A DNA stretch of 58,053 nucleotides from Bacteroidales bacterium (GTDB taxonomy: Bacteria; Bacteroidota; Bacteroidia; Bacteroidales; WCHB1-69), in contig JAFXSR010000044.1 of NCBI GenBank assembly GCA_017525505.1, forward strand, positions 1 to 58,053, given 5' to 3'. The notes under the pieces are model-generated. The model ran no database searches. It was given only the letters and a program-made list of their open reading frames with translations, and had not been told where the DNA came from. Shown here one piece after another: positions 42,910 to 53,600 of this stretch (its first letter is position 1; every line of letters starts with the position of its first letter). A program made the position numbers and the translations under genes.

Positions 42910-45066
42910 ATGGCAAATCAAAAAACACAAAATAAAAGAAAAAACAGCGACTCCTCCTTTTTCGGAGGACCGAATCCCAGCAATGCCAACAACAAGAAGC
43001 CGAAATTCACATTGACTTATGTCTATTTGATTGTGGCAGCGGCACTGCTGGCCTACTGGTTTTTCACAGCCGAAGCACCGGCCACCGAAATCGACAACAG
43101 TCGCTTCAACAAAATGGTGGTGGCCAAAGACATTGAGAAACTGGAGTATGTCAAAAAGAACGACCGAGTCAATATTTACCTGAAAGAAGAGGCTATCAAA
43201 ACGAAGAGTGACTATGAGGACCTGCGGAAACAGAACAACTTCACAGGACCTCAATTTTTCCTTGTCACCACTGACTATCAGGTATTCAACGAGAATCTGA
43301 GAGCCGTGCAAGAGCGTGCCGTCAACAATGTGCTGGCCAGTGACAGCAGTCTGACACGCAGTCAGGTGGAGCAGGAATACGAGATTTCCACTACCGAAGA
43401 CAACAGCAAGAGCTGGGGTTTTGAGCTCATTTTCTGGATGCTGCCCACCATACTGATTTTAGTGTTGTTATTCTACTCCACCCGCTCCATACGAGGCGGA
43501 GCTGGCGGCGGTGGCGGAATGGGCATCTTCAACATCGGCAAATCCAGAGCACAGCTGTTCGACGAGACCTCACAGCTGAGCGTCTCTTTCAAGGATGTAG
43601 CCGGCCTGGAAGGTGCCAAATACGAAATCGAAGAGATTGTTGATTTCCTGAAAAATCCGCAGAAATATACTGTTTTGGGTGGCAAAATTCCCAAAGGAGC
43701 TCTGTTGGTAGGCCCTCCAGGAACAGGTAAAACCCTGCTGGCCAAGGCCGTAGCTGGCGAAGCCAAAGTTCCTTTCTTCTCGCTGTCGGGTTCCGACTTT
43801 GTGGAGATGTTCGTTGGTGTCGGTGCCTCGCGTGTGCGCGACCTGTTCCGAACCGCCAAAGAGAAAGCGCCGTGTATCATCTTCATCGACGAGATTGACG
43901 CCATCGGCCGTGCCAGAGGCAAAAATGTCATGAGCGGTGCCAACGACGAGCGCGAGAGCACCCTCAACCAGTTGCTGACCGAAATGGACGGTTTCTCCAG
44001 CAACACCGGAGTCATCATCCTCGCCGCCACCAACCGCGCCGACGTGCTGGACCGCGCCCTGCTGCGTGCCGGACGCTTCGACCGCCAGATTCATGTGGAA
44101 TTGCCCAACCTCAACGAGCGAAAAGGCATTTTCGAAGTGCACGTGCGCAAGCTGAAACTCAACTCCGATGTTGATCTTGACTTTTTCGCCAAGCAGACCC
44201 CCGGTTTCTCTGGTGCCGACATTGCCAATGTTTGCAACGAAGCGGCACTGATTGCCGCACGCAACAGCAAAAAAAGCGTGGGCAAAGAGGAATTCCTCGC
44301 CGCCATTGACCGTATCGTGGGTGGTTTGGAGAAACGTGGCAGCATCATCTCCCCGCAGGAGAAGAAAGTCATCGCCAATCACGAGGCGGGTCACGCCACC
44401 GTCAGCTGGCTGTTAGAGCACGCCTCTCCTTTAGTGAAAGTGACCATTGTGCCACGTGGCAAATCACTCGGTGCCGCATGGTATCTACCCGAGGAGCGCC
44501 AAATTACCACCTTCAGCCAAATGTTCGACGAAATGACCGCCACTTTGGGAGGCCGCGCTGCCGAGGAAGTGGTGTTTGGCGAAGTATCGACCGGCGCCCT
44601 CAATGACCTCGAACGTGTGTCAAAACAGGCTTACGCCATGGTGACATATTATGGTCTGAACGAAAAAATAGGCAACATCAGCTATTACGACTCCACCGGC
44701 CAGTCCGACTACACCTTCACCAAACCCTATAGCGAAAAAACCGCCCAGGAAATTGACGAAGAAGTACACAAACTGATTGAAAGATCCTACAACAAGGCCA
44801 AAGAAATACTGATGGCCAACAAAGAGAAACACGCCCAGCTGGCCCAGCTGCTGCTGGACCGCGAGGTTATCTTCGCCGAGGATTTGGAGAAAATCTTTGG
44901 CAAGCGTCCCTTCGGCCATCAAGAAGAACTAAACAGTGGTAATGCCAACAACAACGACAGTACCTGTCCAAAAGATAATGCCAGCGCAACCGTCAACAAC
45001 GCAGACCACCATACAGCAGACGATAACGAATCCAGTGATAACGAAACTGCTCCACAGCAGGCATAA
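42910..45066 (+). CDS. ftsH: ATP-dependent zinc metalloprotease FtsH
   Basis: A 718-residue membrane-bound AAA+ protease that degrades membrane and regulatory proteins. ATG 42910 ([20 protein letters not shown]) was chosen because earlier codons in frame belong to the shadow of rsfS. Parts: TM1 at about 34-52, a periplasmic domain, TM2 at about 173-191 with a Gly-rich linker, Walker A GPPGTGKT (268-275), [11 protein letters not shown]alker B, an SRH with [20 protein letters not shown], then the zinc site HEAGH (491-495) and a late Asp ligand. The C-terminal 50 residues are an acidic Asn/Asp/Glu-rich tail. The LUD-domain gene starts 12 bases downstream, suggesting one operon. Confidence 0.97.
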   Translation: MANQKTQNKRKNSDSSFFGGPNPSNANNKKPKFTLTYVYLIVAAALLAYWFFTAEAPATEIDNSRFNKMVVAKDIEKLEYVKKNDRVNIYLKEEAIKTKSDYEDLRKQNNFTGPQFFLVTTDYQVFNENLRAVQERAVNNVLASDSSLTRSQVEQEYEISTTEDNSKSWGFELIFWMLPTILILVLLFYSTRSIRGGAGGGGGMGIFNIGKSRAQLFDETSQLSVSFKDVAGLEGAKYEIEEIVDFLKNPQKYTVLGGKIPKGALLVGPPGTGKTLLAKAVAGEAKVPFFSLSGSDFVEMFVGVGASRVRDLFRTAKEKAPCIIFIDEIDAIGRARGKNVMSGANDERESTLNQLLTEMDGFSSNTGVIILAATNRADVLDRALLRAGRFDRQIHVELPNLNERKGIFEVHVRKLKLNSDVDLDFFAKQTPGFSGADIANVCNEAALIAARNSKKSVGKEEFLAAIDRIVGGLEKRGSIISPQEKKVIANHEAGHATVSWLLEHASPLVKVTIVPRGKSLGAAWYLPEERQITTFSQMFDEMTATLGGRAAEEVVFGEVSTGALNDLERVSKQAYAMVTYYGLNEKIGNISYYDSTGQSDYTFTKPYSEKTAQEIDEEVHKLIERSYNKAKEILMANKEKHAQLAQLLLDREVIFAEDLEKIFGKRPFGHQEELNSGNANNNDSTCPKDNASATVNNADHHTADDNESSDNETAPQQA

Positions 45067-45078
45067 CATACCAACATC

Positions 45079-45723
45079 ATGGAAACTTTAAGTACCGAAA
45101 GCAATCTCACCACCTCGAAAGAGTCTATCCGCAAGGATATACGGCACGCCCTTTCGACCAAAGGAGTCAACAAGTATCCGAATCTGGACTTATCCGACGA
45201 CTTCCTGCAGCCCAGCGATGATTTGGTCAGAGACTTTGTGGTCAGGTTCCGTGCCCTGGGTGGCAAGTATGTGCCCTGTACCAAAGAACAGTTTGTTGGC
45301 CGACTAGTGAAATTGTTGCAGGTTCAGAACTATCCTGTACTGCTCAACACCAAACCTCAGTTTGTCAATGTTCTGAAAAACAACAACATCAACTTTGTGG
45401 ATGCGATTGACGTGAACACCCCGGCGGATGCGGCCATTGTGTTCAGCGATGCCCTCATCGCCCAAAGCTGCAGTTTCGTCTTCTCTCCCCACAACTCGCT
45501 CTATCCTTCGGTCAAGGGAATCGCCTCCGACCTTATTATCGTGGCTTTAGCCAACAACATCGTCCCCGATATAAAGACGGCTCTTGCCCTGCAACAGGAT
45601 CGTAACGAGGGCAACCTGTATGAATTCAACGAGATTATCTGCCCCACCCCGCTCACTATCCGCGACAACCAGGAAATCCGCACCCCGCTCACTCCACGGT
45701 ATATTTTGATGCTGGTGCTGTAA
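45079..45723 (+). CDS. LUD domain protein (LutC-like)
   Basis: A 214-residue protein with the LUD domain found in LutC/YkgG and LutB N-termini, which take part in lactate oxidation complexes. Seen here: DDLVRDFVVRFRALGG, DAAIVFSDALIAQSCSFVF, SLYPSVKGIASDLIIVAL and a C-terminal TPRYILMLVL. No LutA or LutB gene is in the window, so a role in lactate use is not supported by context. In Bacteroidota this gene often follows ftsH and precedes cdsA. Here cdsA is instead downstream in the opposite direction, after an M3 peptidase gene. Confidence 0.85.
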   Translation: METLSTESNLTTSKESIRKDIRHALSTKGVNKYPNLDLSDDFLQPSDDLVRDFVVRFRALGGKYVPCTKEQFVGRLVKLLQVQNYPVLLNTKPQFVNVLKNNNINFVDAIDVNTPADAAIVFSDALIAQSCSFVFSPHNSLYPSVKGIASDLIIVALANNIVPDIKTALALQQDRNEGNLYEFNEIICPTPLTIRDNQEIRTPLTPRYILMLVL

Positions 45724-45732
45724 TTAGATTAC

Positions 45733-45765
45733 AGGGGTCAGTTTTCAGTTTTCAGTTTTCAACTT
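45733..45765. repeat. Short repeats (TCAGTTTTCAGTTTTCAG)
   Basis: Three near-tandem copies of TCAGTTTTCAG/AAC units lie between the LUD gene and the M3 peptidase gene. Same family as the repeats at 42385-42434. Confidence 0.45.
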
Positions 45766-45777
45766 CACCATACCTCC

Positions 45778-47796
45778 ATGAATAACCCCCTGACTTCTCG
45801 GTGGCAAACACCACACCAGACACCGCCTTTCGACCTGATCAAGACGGAGCATTATGAACCTGCTTTTCACCACGCCCTGGAAGTGGCAAGACAAGAAATA
45901 CGAGTTATCGCTAACCAACCTGAGGCACCAGATTTCGACAATACCGTCGCCGCCTTGGACCGTTCAGGAGAATTGTTGGGACATATCTCCGACATTTTCT
46001 TCAACCTGTTGATATGCAACACCTCCGAAAAGTTGCAGGAACTGGCCCAGAAAATACAACCGGAACTGACCGCTTTTTATAATGAAATCACACTGGATGA
46101 AAAGCTGTTTAAACGCATTAACGAAGTATATGAACACCGGGAATGTCTCAACGATGAGGAACGGATGCTTACGGAGAAAAGCTACCGCAACTTCATCCGC
46201 CACAGTGCCAAACTCAACGCTGACGATAAGAAACAATACAATCGGCTGACCATGCGACTGTCGCAGCTCACCCTACGGTTCAGCGACAATGTGTTGGCAT
46301 CCACCCACGCTTTCTCCAAACATATCACTGACGAACAATTGTTGTCGGGAATGCCGCAAAGCGTCCGCGACATTGCTGCCGCCAAAGCCAAAACCAAAGA
46401 TTTAGACGGCTGGCTTTTCGACCTCACCATGCCCAGCTACCAGGCCATCATGAAATATGCTGATAACCGGGAGTTGCGCAAGGAATTCTTCTTGCACTAC
46501 TCTTCACGCTGTTTCCACGACAAAAACGACAACAGTGCACTGGTCTATGAGATTGCCTCGCTGCGCAAACAAATCGCCAAACTACTGGGTTTCAGCGATT
46601 TTGCCTCCTACGTGCTCACCGAACGCATGGCCAAAGACAAAGCTCATGTGTATGAGTTACTGCGCACACTGGAAAAGCCGTCCCGTGTAGCCGCTGAAAA
46701 AGAGATGAAGACCATGGTGAACTACGCCCGGAAAATGGGATTTGAAGGGGATTTCGAACGCTGGGACATGTCATACTATGCGGAGAAACAGAAAGAGAAC
46801 CTTTTCAGTTTCAATGAAGAGGAACTGAAGGTGTATTTCCCTTTGGACAAAGTGATTAGCGGAGTGTTCGGCTTGGCGCATCAACTATACGATCTGGATT
46901 TTGCAGAGACCAAAGAAATCCCTGTTTATCAAAAGGATGTAAGGACCTATTATGTCCATCGGAATGACCAGATTATCGCTGTATTGTACTTGGATTTCTT
47001 CCCTCGTGAGAACAAAAAAGGAGGAGCCTGGATGACTTCTTTCCGCGAACAGCACAAAACCGTCGAGGGCAAGAATATCATCCCCTTGGTGTCGCTGGTG
47101 ATGAACTTCACCCCACCCACTGCGGACAAACCATCCTTACTGACATTCAACGAGTTGACAACCTTCATGCACGAATTCGGCCATGCTTTGCACGGAATGC
47201 TCTCGGAAGTGACCTATACCAGCCTCTCAGGTACGAGCGTACCGCGCGACTTCGTGGAACTGCCCTCGCAAATCAACGAGAACTGGGCCTCCGACATCCA
47301 TTTCCTGCAATCCTTCGCCCAACACTATCAGACGGGCGACACTATCCCAGAGACGCTGATCAAGAAAATTAAAGAAATGGAGAATTTCCAAGCGGGCTAC
47401 CTCTCATGCCGACAATTGTCCTTCGGTTTTCTGGACATGTACTGGCATGACGAGGCCGATGTCAACCCTGACTTGGAAGCCCTTGAGCAAGAGGCCATGA
47501 AAGTGGTCGATTTTTTCCCACGACCAGAGGGTTGTTGCACCAGTACCGCCTTCACCCACATTTTCTCTGACGGATATGCCGCCGGCTATTACGGTTACAA
47601 ATGGGCGGAAGTGCTGGATGCCGACGCTTTCTCACTGTTTCAGGAAACAGGCATCTTCAACAAAGAAACAGCAACAAAATTCCACGATTGCATCCTGTGC
47701 CGCGGGGGCAGCCGCGAAGCCATGCAAATGTTTGTGGATTTCCGTGGGCGGGAACCAAAGGTGGATGCGCTTTTGAAACGAAGTGGATTAGCGTAG
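45778..47796 (+). CDS. M3 family metallopeptidase (Dcp/oligopeptidase A-like)
   Basis: A 672-residue zinc endopeptidase of the thimet oligopeptidase family, hydrolysing short peptides. The zinc site is FMHEFGHALHGM (about residue 464, HExxH), with a second ligand Glu about 26 residues later in the VELPSQINENW segment. The C-terminal HIFSDGYAAGYYGYKWAEVL segment is the substrate-contacting Gly/Tyr loop. There is no signal peptide, so it is cytosolic, unlike periplasmic Dcp forms. Length is typical. It converges with cdsA. Confidence 0.95.
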   Translation: MNNPLTSRWQTPHQTPPFDLIKTEHYEPAFHHALEVARQEIRVIANQPEAPDFDNTVAALDRSGELLGHISDIFFNLLICNTSEKLQELAQKIQPELTAFYNEITLDEKLFKRINEVYEHRECLNDEERMLTEKSYRNFIRHSAKLNADDKKQYNRLTMRLSQLTLRFSDNVLASTHAFSKHITDEQLLSGMPQSVRDIAAAKAKTKDLDGWLFDLTMPSYQAIMKYADNRELRKEFFLHYSSRCFHDKNDNSALVYEIASLRKQIAKLLGFSDFASYVLTERMAKDKAHVYELLRTLEKPSRVAAEKEMKTMVNYARKMGFEGDFERWDMSYYAEKQKENLFSFNEEELKVYFPLDKVISGVFGLAHQLYDLDFAETKEIPVYQKDVRTYYVHRNDQIIAVLYLDFFPRENKKGGAWMTSFREQHKTVEGKNIIPLVSLVMNFTPPTADKPSLLTFNELTTFMHEFGHALHGMLSEVTYTSLSGTSVPRDFVELPSQINENWASDIHFLQSFAQHYQTGDTIPETLIKKIKEMENFQAGYLSCRQLSFGFLDMYWHDEADVNPDLEALEQEAMKVVDFFPRPEGCCTSTAFTHIFSDGYAAGYYGYKWAEVLDADAFSLFQETGIFNKETATKFHDCILCRGGSREAMQMFVDFRGREPKVDALLKRSGLA

Positions 47797-47850
47797 AATT
47801 ACAAGATTCAGAATTCAAAAGCATGTTGATCTTCCCGTAGGGAAATAATC

Positions 47851-48702
47851 CTAATGGACTATGAATGTGATCAACACCCAATATATCATACAGAAAGGCA
47901 TGGCAAAGAGGAAGGAATCGAAGCGGTCGAGCATGCCGCCATGACCGGGCATGATGTTACCGGAATCCTTCACCCCATACGCACGTTTGAAAATCGATTC
48001 TATCAAATCGCCCAAAGTGCCCATCACAAAAACTATCAATCCGAAAAACACCCATGCCAACACATTCGTGGTCACGCTCGCCCCATACAACAATGCATCA
48101 GAGAAATATGGCACAAAAGACAAGCCTACAGCGGCTGCGCATGTGAATAAACCACCAATGGCAAAGCCCTCCCAAGTTTTCTTCGGAGAAATTCTTTCAA
48201 ACATCTTATGCTTCCCGAACAGGGAACCTCCACAATAGGCAAAAGTGTCGGAGCACCATATCAAAATAAACAGTGCCAAAACCGATTCCTTGTGTTCCAA
48301 AGGAACATTGGCAACCCCTGCCAACGCAAACGGAATGGCAACCCAGAAAACTGGCATAAGCGTATGGACAATATTGTTGAACGGCTGTCCTTCCTTGCGG
48401 AACAACTCAATGGCTAATACCAAATTCATGCCTATATACGCCACCATCCAACTGATTTCCATACATTTCATGAAATAAGAGCCCATAATCAGCAACACCG
48501 TAATCAAAACACTCGATACCTTATGCGCCTTCACTCCAGCGGTTTCCACAATAGTCACATATTCATAAACAGCCAAAACCGCAAAAAGAGTGAATAAAAT
48601 AAACTGAACATAAAAAGGCAGGAAAAACGAACCCACCACCAAAGTCACAAAGACCAGGCCTGAAATAGTGCGGGTGAGAAGAGACTTGAATTGAGGAGAC
48701 AT
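47851..48702 (-). CDS. cdsA: Phosphatidate cytidylyltransferase
   Basis: A 283-residue integral membrane enzyme making CDP-diacylglycerol from phosphatidate and CTP, the entry point of phospholipid synthesis. Eight or so hydrophobic helices precede the CdsA signature: LFGKHKMFERISPKKTWEG, then SIFKRAYGVKDSGNIMPGHGG and DRFDSFLFAMP. It is encoded on the minus strand downstream of ispF, with a 96-base gap. Confidence 0.95.
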   Translation of the reverse strand: MSPQFKSLLTRTISGLVFVTLVVGSFFLPFYVQFILFTLFAVLAVYEYVTIVETAGVKAHKVSSVLITVLLIMGSYFMKCMEISWMVAYIGMNLVLAIELFRKEGQPFNNIVHTLMPVFWVAIPFALAGVANVPLEHKESVLALFILIWCSDTFAYCGGSLFGKHKMFERISPKKTWEGFAIGGLFTCAAAVGLSFVPYFSDALLYGASVTTNVLAWVFFGLIVFVMGTLGDLIESIFKRAYGVKDSGNIMPGHGGMLDRFDSFLFAMPFCMIYWVLITFIVH

Positions 48703-48712
48703 GTCGTTTTAA

Positions 48713-48775
48713 ATAGTTAATTAGCAAATTAGTTAATGTGCTAATGAATGAAGTTGAAAACTGAAAGTTGAAAAT
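48713..48775. repeat. Short AT-rich repeats between ispF and cdsA
   Basis: Contains TTAATTAGCAAATTAGTTAA and TGTGCTAATG, then TTGAAAACTGAAAGTTGAAA. The last block is the inverted form of the TTTCAGTTTTCAACTTTC units at 42385 and 45733. Confidence 0.45.
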
Positions 48776-48798
48776 TATAATTTGAAATTTGAATTCTA

Positions 48799-49293
48799 TT
48801 ACAATCGGCTCATAGGTTCATCCGGGTCAGCAAGAGTACAGGTGGCGAAACAGACAACACCATCGCCGCTGCCCACGAAACCTAATTTCTCGTTGGTCTT
48901 GGCTTTGATAGCCAGACGTTCCGGAGCAATGCGCATCACTTCCGCAAGAGTGTGGATCATCATATCGTGGTAGGGAGCCATTTTGGGCCGTTCAATCACG
49001 ATTGTAGCATCTACGTTATTGATTCTCAAACCTTTCTGATCCAACAATTCCATCACCTTAGCCAAGAGAATCTTGCTATCAATATTTTTATACTGATTGT
49101 CGGTATCAGGAAAGTGGCTGCCGATATCCGACAAGCCTGCTGCTCCTAAAAGGGCATCACAAAGGGCATGAATCAGCGCATCACCATCGGAATGGGCCAC
49201 ACAACCCTTCTCGAAAGGAATCTCCACCCCTCCCAAAACCAGTCGTCGGCCTTCTGCCAAACGATGTGAATCATAACCAAATCCCACTCTCAT
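48799..49293 (-). CDS. ispF: 2-C-methyl-D-erythritol 2,4-cyclodiphosphate synthase
   Basis: A 164-residue enzyme of the MEP pathway of isoprenoid synthesis, forming the cyclic diphosphate with Zn2+/Mg2+. It starts MRVGFGYDSHRL (metal ligands Asp and His at 8 and 10), followed by AHSDGDALIHALCDALLGA, IGSHFPDTD and KAKTNEKLGFVG. Length is typical. It begins 15 bases after porV, so it is probably transcribed with the T9SS genes. Confidence 0.97.
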   Translation of the reverse strand: MRVGFGYDSHRLAEGRRLVLGGVEIPFEKGCVAHSDGDALIHALCDALLGAAGLSDIGSHFPDTDNQYKNIDSKILLAKVMELLDQKGLRINNVDATIVIERPKMAPYHDMMIHTLAEVMRIAPERLAIKAKTNEKLGFVGSGDGVVCFATCTLADPDEPMSRL

Positions 49294-49308
49294 AATCAGG
49301 ATATTATC

Positions 49309-50577
49309 TCATAATCTATCCAAACGTCCCTGAGGCTTGTCCTGTTTCCTGATTTCGTCCTTCTTGAATGACTTCAGATCGAAAGACAGAGTAAAACGGA
49401 GGGTGTGTTCCAACGGGTGATGTTGATCGCTGACCGAGAACAGATATGAAACATCAATCTGGAAAATATTATAATGCAAACCGGCGCCGAAAGTCAAATA
49501 TTTACGGTTACCCTTGTATTTGCTTTCAAAGAAACCGCCAGTTCGCACAAATAACAAATCATTGTATGCATATTCCAAGCCGAAAGACCATGCCATTTCA
49601 TACAATTCCTCCTTAAATCCATTCGGTGCGTCATAGAACGACTGGAAGATACCTTGTGCGGAAGAAACCCTGTTATCCTTGCCCGCAACAATAACTTTCT
49701 CGTGGGTAACCGTGTCAATAGTCCACCTTGGAGGAGTGGGCACCAACAGTTTGTTCATTTCGCCCAAAATTGAGAGTCTGTTATAGCCATCAAAGTCCAT
49801 GGTATAGGACAAACCGATTTTCAGATTGGCAGGCAGAAAGTCTCGAGCTTCAGGAGAGGCATTTGACGAATACGTCATCTTGTTGCCCATGTTGGAAATG
49901 TTGACACCCAAACGTACCGTGCTGTTTTCCAAACCCTTGGTCCTGAAATCCTGCTCATAGCACAATGACAAATCAGCAGCACCGGCCAAACCTGCTTTTC
50001 CACTGGAACTATACATGTCATAACTGGCCGTGATATTGGAATAAATGAAACGAGGGGTCAATGCCATGGAGAACACATCTGTCAGCTTACGAGCATAAGT
50101 GAAATCAATAGCAAATTCATTAGGGCTGGGGCTCGCGTACACCTGTCCATACTCATCTGTAAAATCAATGGTTCCCAAATGGAAATATCTGAGAGAAAAC
50201 GCAATAGCATCCATATCAGTAATCTTCCAATAGGTGCTCAAATATGCCAAGCTGATACCCAATTGTTTACTCAAGCTGGTCAGCCACGGACTGTAAGAAA
50301 ACGATATACCGAATTTGCTCTTGCTGAACACATACTTGGACGGATTGTGGTGCTGGGAATTGACATCAGCGGAACTACAACTACCTATATCGCCCATACC
50401 TGCGGAACGGGCATCGGGAGCAATCATCAGAAATGGCACCGCTGTAGTGATGGGATTGAAATATTTCTCCATCTTCTGTGACGGTGTCAACTGTCGTCCG
50501 CTAGGGTCATACGATTGCGCATAACTTATTGATACTATTGTTATTAAACCAATCAGTGTCAACAAAATCTTCTTCAT
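49309..50577 (-). CDS. porV: T9SS outer-membrane protein PorV (LptO)
   Basis: A 422-residue outer-membrane beta-barrel of the FadL/PorV type, needed in T9SS to carry cargo to the PorU sortase. It has a signal peptide (MKKILLTLIGLITIVSISYAQ). Family features: AVPFLMIAPDARSAGMGDIG, HHNPSKYVFSKSKFGISFSY, and repeated amphipathic strands to the C-terminus. Length fits PorV (about 390-430). Next to porU upstream (59-base gap) and ispF downstream. Confidence 0.95.
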   Translation of the reverse strand: MKKILLTLIGLITIVSISYAQSYDPSGRQLTPSQKMEKYFNPITTAVPFLMIAPDARSAGMGDIGSCSSADVNSQHHNPSKYVFSKSKFGISFSYSPWLTSLSKQLGISLAYLSTYWKITDMDAIAFSLRYFHLGTIDFTDEYGQVYASPSPNEFAIDFTYARKLTDVFSMALTPRFIYSNITASYDMYSSSGKAGLAGAADLSLCYEQDFRTKGLENSTVRLGVNISNMGNKMTYSSNASPEARDFLPANLKIGLSYTMDFDGYNRLSILGEMNKLLVPTPPRWTIDTVTHEKVIVAGKDNRVSSAQGIFQSFYDAPNGFKEELYEMAWSFGLEYAYNDLLFVRTGGFFESKYKGNRKYLTFGAGLHYNIFQIDVSYLFSVSDQHHPLEHTLRFTLSFDLKSFKKDEIRKQDKPQGRLDRL

Positions 50578-50636
50578 ACTTTTTCCAGTTTATGTTTGCA
50601 GATAAAATAAGATAACGACGATGTTACGAAAATATT

Positions 50637-53600
50637 TTACAAAAGTACAATTTTTTCAATTTTCTCCGCTGTTTTTCCGTCGCCGGTACGAACTTTTAAG
50701 CGGTAAATATAGGTTCCCTTACCGATTTTGTCACCAAAATCATCCCTTCCATCCCAATCAATCGGTGTACTTCTGGTCCCTTCAGAAAAGATGTTTGTAC
50801 TAATCGTCTTGATCAATTTTCCACTGATAGTAAAAATCTGTACCAGCACATCCAGGTTTTCTCCCGGGTGATTGTGTTCGAAGAAAAAAGAAGTGTGTGT
50901 CGTGAACGGATTGGGGTAATTCAACACATGATCCAGAGTCAACGAGGCATCGTTCGCCACCTCAAACTCCAGTTCTTTTTCTGATACATTATTCAAAATA
51001 TCCCACGCTCTGATTTTGACGACATGCTTGCCCGTGGACAGCTCTCTCATCTGATAACGTACCACACCCTGATTGGAACTGTCCTGCACGGCCTCAAAAT
51101 GGTCATTCAGCACGATCTGTGCCTCATTGTTTCCATCCAAGATCGCCACCAAATCATGACCGACACCATTCCCCGTTGTATTGATGCCCAACTCGTCTTT
51201 CAGCTTGACAATCAACACCGGATCAGAATTGGTAAGCCCCTGGTTTACAAAGTTCTCATCGTTCAAATAAACATCTATCTGAGGGCCTTCCTTGTCATCG
51301 TATGAAATACCACTATTGCCACCCACCACAAAAGCATCGAAATAACCGGCGGCATCCGACTCGTCTCCACGGGCATAATAACTGAATTTTCCGTTTCCGT
51401 ATGCATAATTAATATCCTTCGGGACCATGAACTTCACCTCAAAACAGCCATTTCTTATAGTACTGTTTCCCCTGAAAAGAACACTTTTCTGCAACTCAAA
51501 CTCTGTTGCGGGACTTTCCGCAGGATCGTTGGACAGGGTTCTGACCTTGGTTTTCTTGTCAAAAAGGGAAGTGTAAATATTTCCATTAAAACCTGTCTGG
51601 GTCTGACCAGAGGCATCCACTACCCTGCCCCTCACCACCACCTGGGTCAAAGCTTTCAGCGTATCGTTCAAGGCAGTCACCGGCATACCATTGATGGAAT
51701 CTGTCACCACATTGTACCGTGGAAGAGCCAAGGGCATAGACGGGTCACCCAGCAGGAAAAACATGGAAATGGCATCGGAATTGCCGCCAAAATCATTCTT
51801 CGCTTGTCGGTTCATCTCGCCCAAAGTCCGCTTGCGACCATTCACCGAGGTAAAGATCCGGGTAAACAACTTGCGGGCATAAGAAGCATTGGAGCCACCA
51901 TAAGCCACACGCGAAGTAGTGATCAAAGCGGCTGCCCCCCCATCAGGATTGAAGAAACAAGCCTCCGCAGGAGACAAGCTGGGACGGTCATACCAGCCGA
52001 AATCACACGACAAAGTCATTATAACAGATTGGTTATATGTATTATTCCAGTTATTGATATCAGTATATTCCAAGATGCGTTCATGAGCCCATCCATCCTT
52101 GCCACTATGACCCACATAGGTAAAAAACAAAGCGCCACGATCCATACGGTCATTGATAGCGGCATTCACTCCCGGATAGCGCTGACCTCCCACATTGGAC
52201 TGCTGGACATAAGCGTCGCAATATATTTTTTCCAGATTGATGGTTTTGTTTTCAGACTGAACAATAGCGGCACAGGCCTCAGCATTATTCAGGTGCTCGT
52301 TCTGGTCACCATCGTCAGCCACAAAACAAAACACATTGCGCCAATCAGCCAAATTGGAAACCTGTGATGAAGTGGAAGACACCAGATTCCGGCTCGCTGT
52401 ATAATTGGTGCTCAGCTGAACTGCCAGATTGGCCTGTGAAGCACTGGACACCGGGAACCGACCAACAGACACATCCACCAAGCCATGCGAATAAGCACCT
52501 TCTCCATCATCCAAGATTCCAAAAAAATCATCATTGGAACGGAACATTCCCTCACTGATTGTTCCATTCAGAGGACGCTGATAGTTAGGAACAAAAATCT
52601 GCGTGCCACTCACCCGCCCTCTATAGTCGTAACTGGGACGTCCAAACAACAATAAATATTGGGGATACGTGCCATTGGATTTTTCATAGATCATTTTCAT
52701 ATAATCCCTGATGGCCACTGGGTCCTGTGCCCCCGAAGAGAACTCGTTATAAATTTGGGCAGGAGTGACAATTTTCACGCTAAGTCCCTGCTCTTGCCGA
52801 CGAACCGAAGCCAAGCGTTCGGCTTGCGACACAAAATCGGGATGGGCGACAATTATCATATCAACCTGACTTTCAACACCATGAAGATTCTGATTCGACA
52901 CCCTTCCCACCGTCGAAACCGATTTGTAAGAAGATCCGTCGAATGCCACAAACTGACGGAAACAAGTATCAGCACAGACAAAGCGATAAACCGAACCATT
53001 CAAAGAACCTGAAAGCTGTACAGTTTGCGAGGGATCGGTCACCTCCCAAACACGAACAGAAGAGCTGGCATTGGAAAGCTGATATTGACTGACCGCATTA
53101 CCAGACATATATCTTCCATTATTAAAACAAAGCTGTCCTCCAGAAAAAGACAAAGGACATACCGCCTGCACGGCAATATAGTCCAAATATCCTTTCGACA
53201 AAGAGGAAGAGCGATTATAGGTCAAGGTAATCTCAAGAGAGGACTTGGACGGAACAAAAGGGAAAGAAGATGTCCCAACCCGCAAGTCAGCGCCCGAAGC
53301 GGTAGATATTGGCATTGAACCTATCGGACTTCCATTCACCGAGACCGAAAAAGAAGAGGGAGCCACAGGAACGGAAGCGGCCACCAAGGTCAGGCTGGCT
53401 GTCTCCGATTTCAATTGAGGGAAAGAAATAGTATAACTACGCTGAGTGGTCACATCAAACAAATCGGAAAACCACTCCTGTCCGGTCTCCTCCACATTTA
53501 ACTTATCCAACTCATAGTATCGGTAGTCATCGTAATCCGCCACTGTCTGTGAGTACGGAAGCGATACCGGATCCACCGTTACCACTCGTTTTTGCTGTCC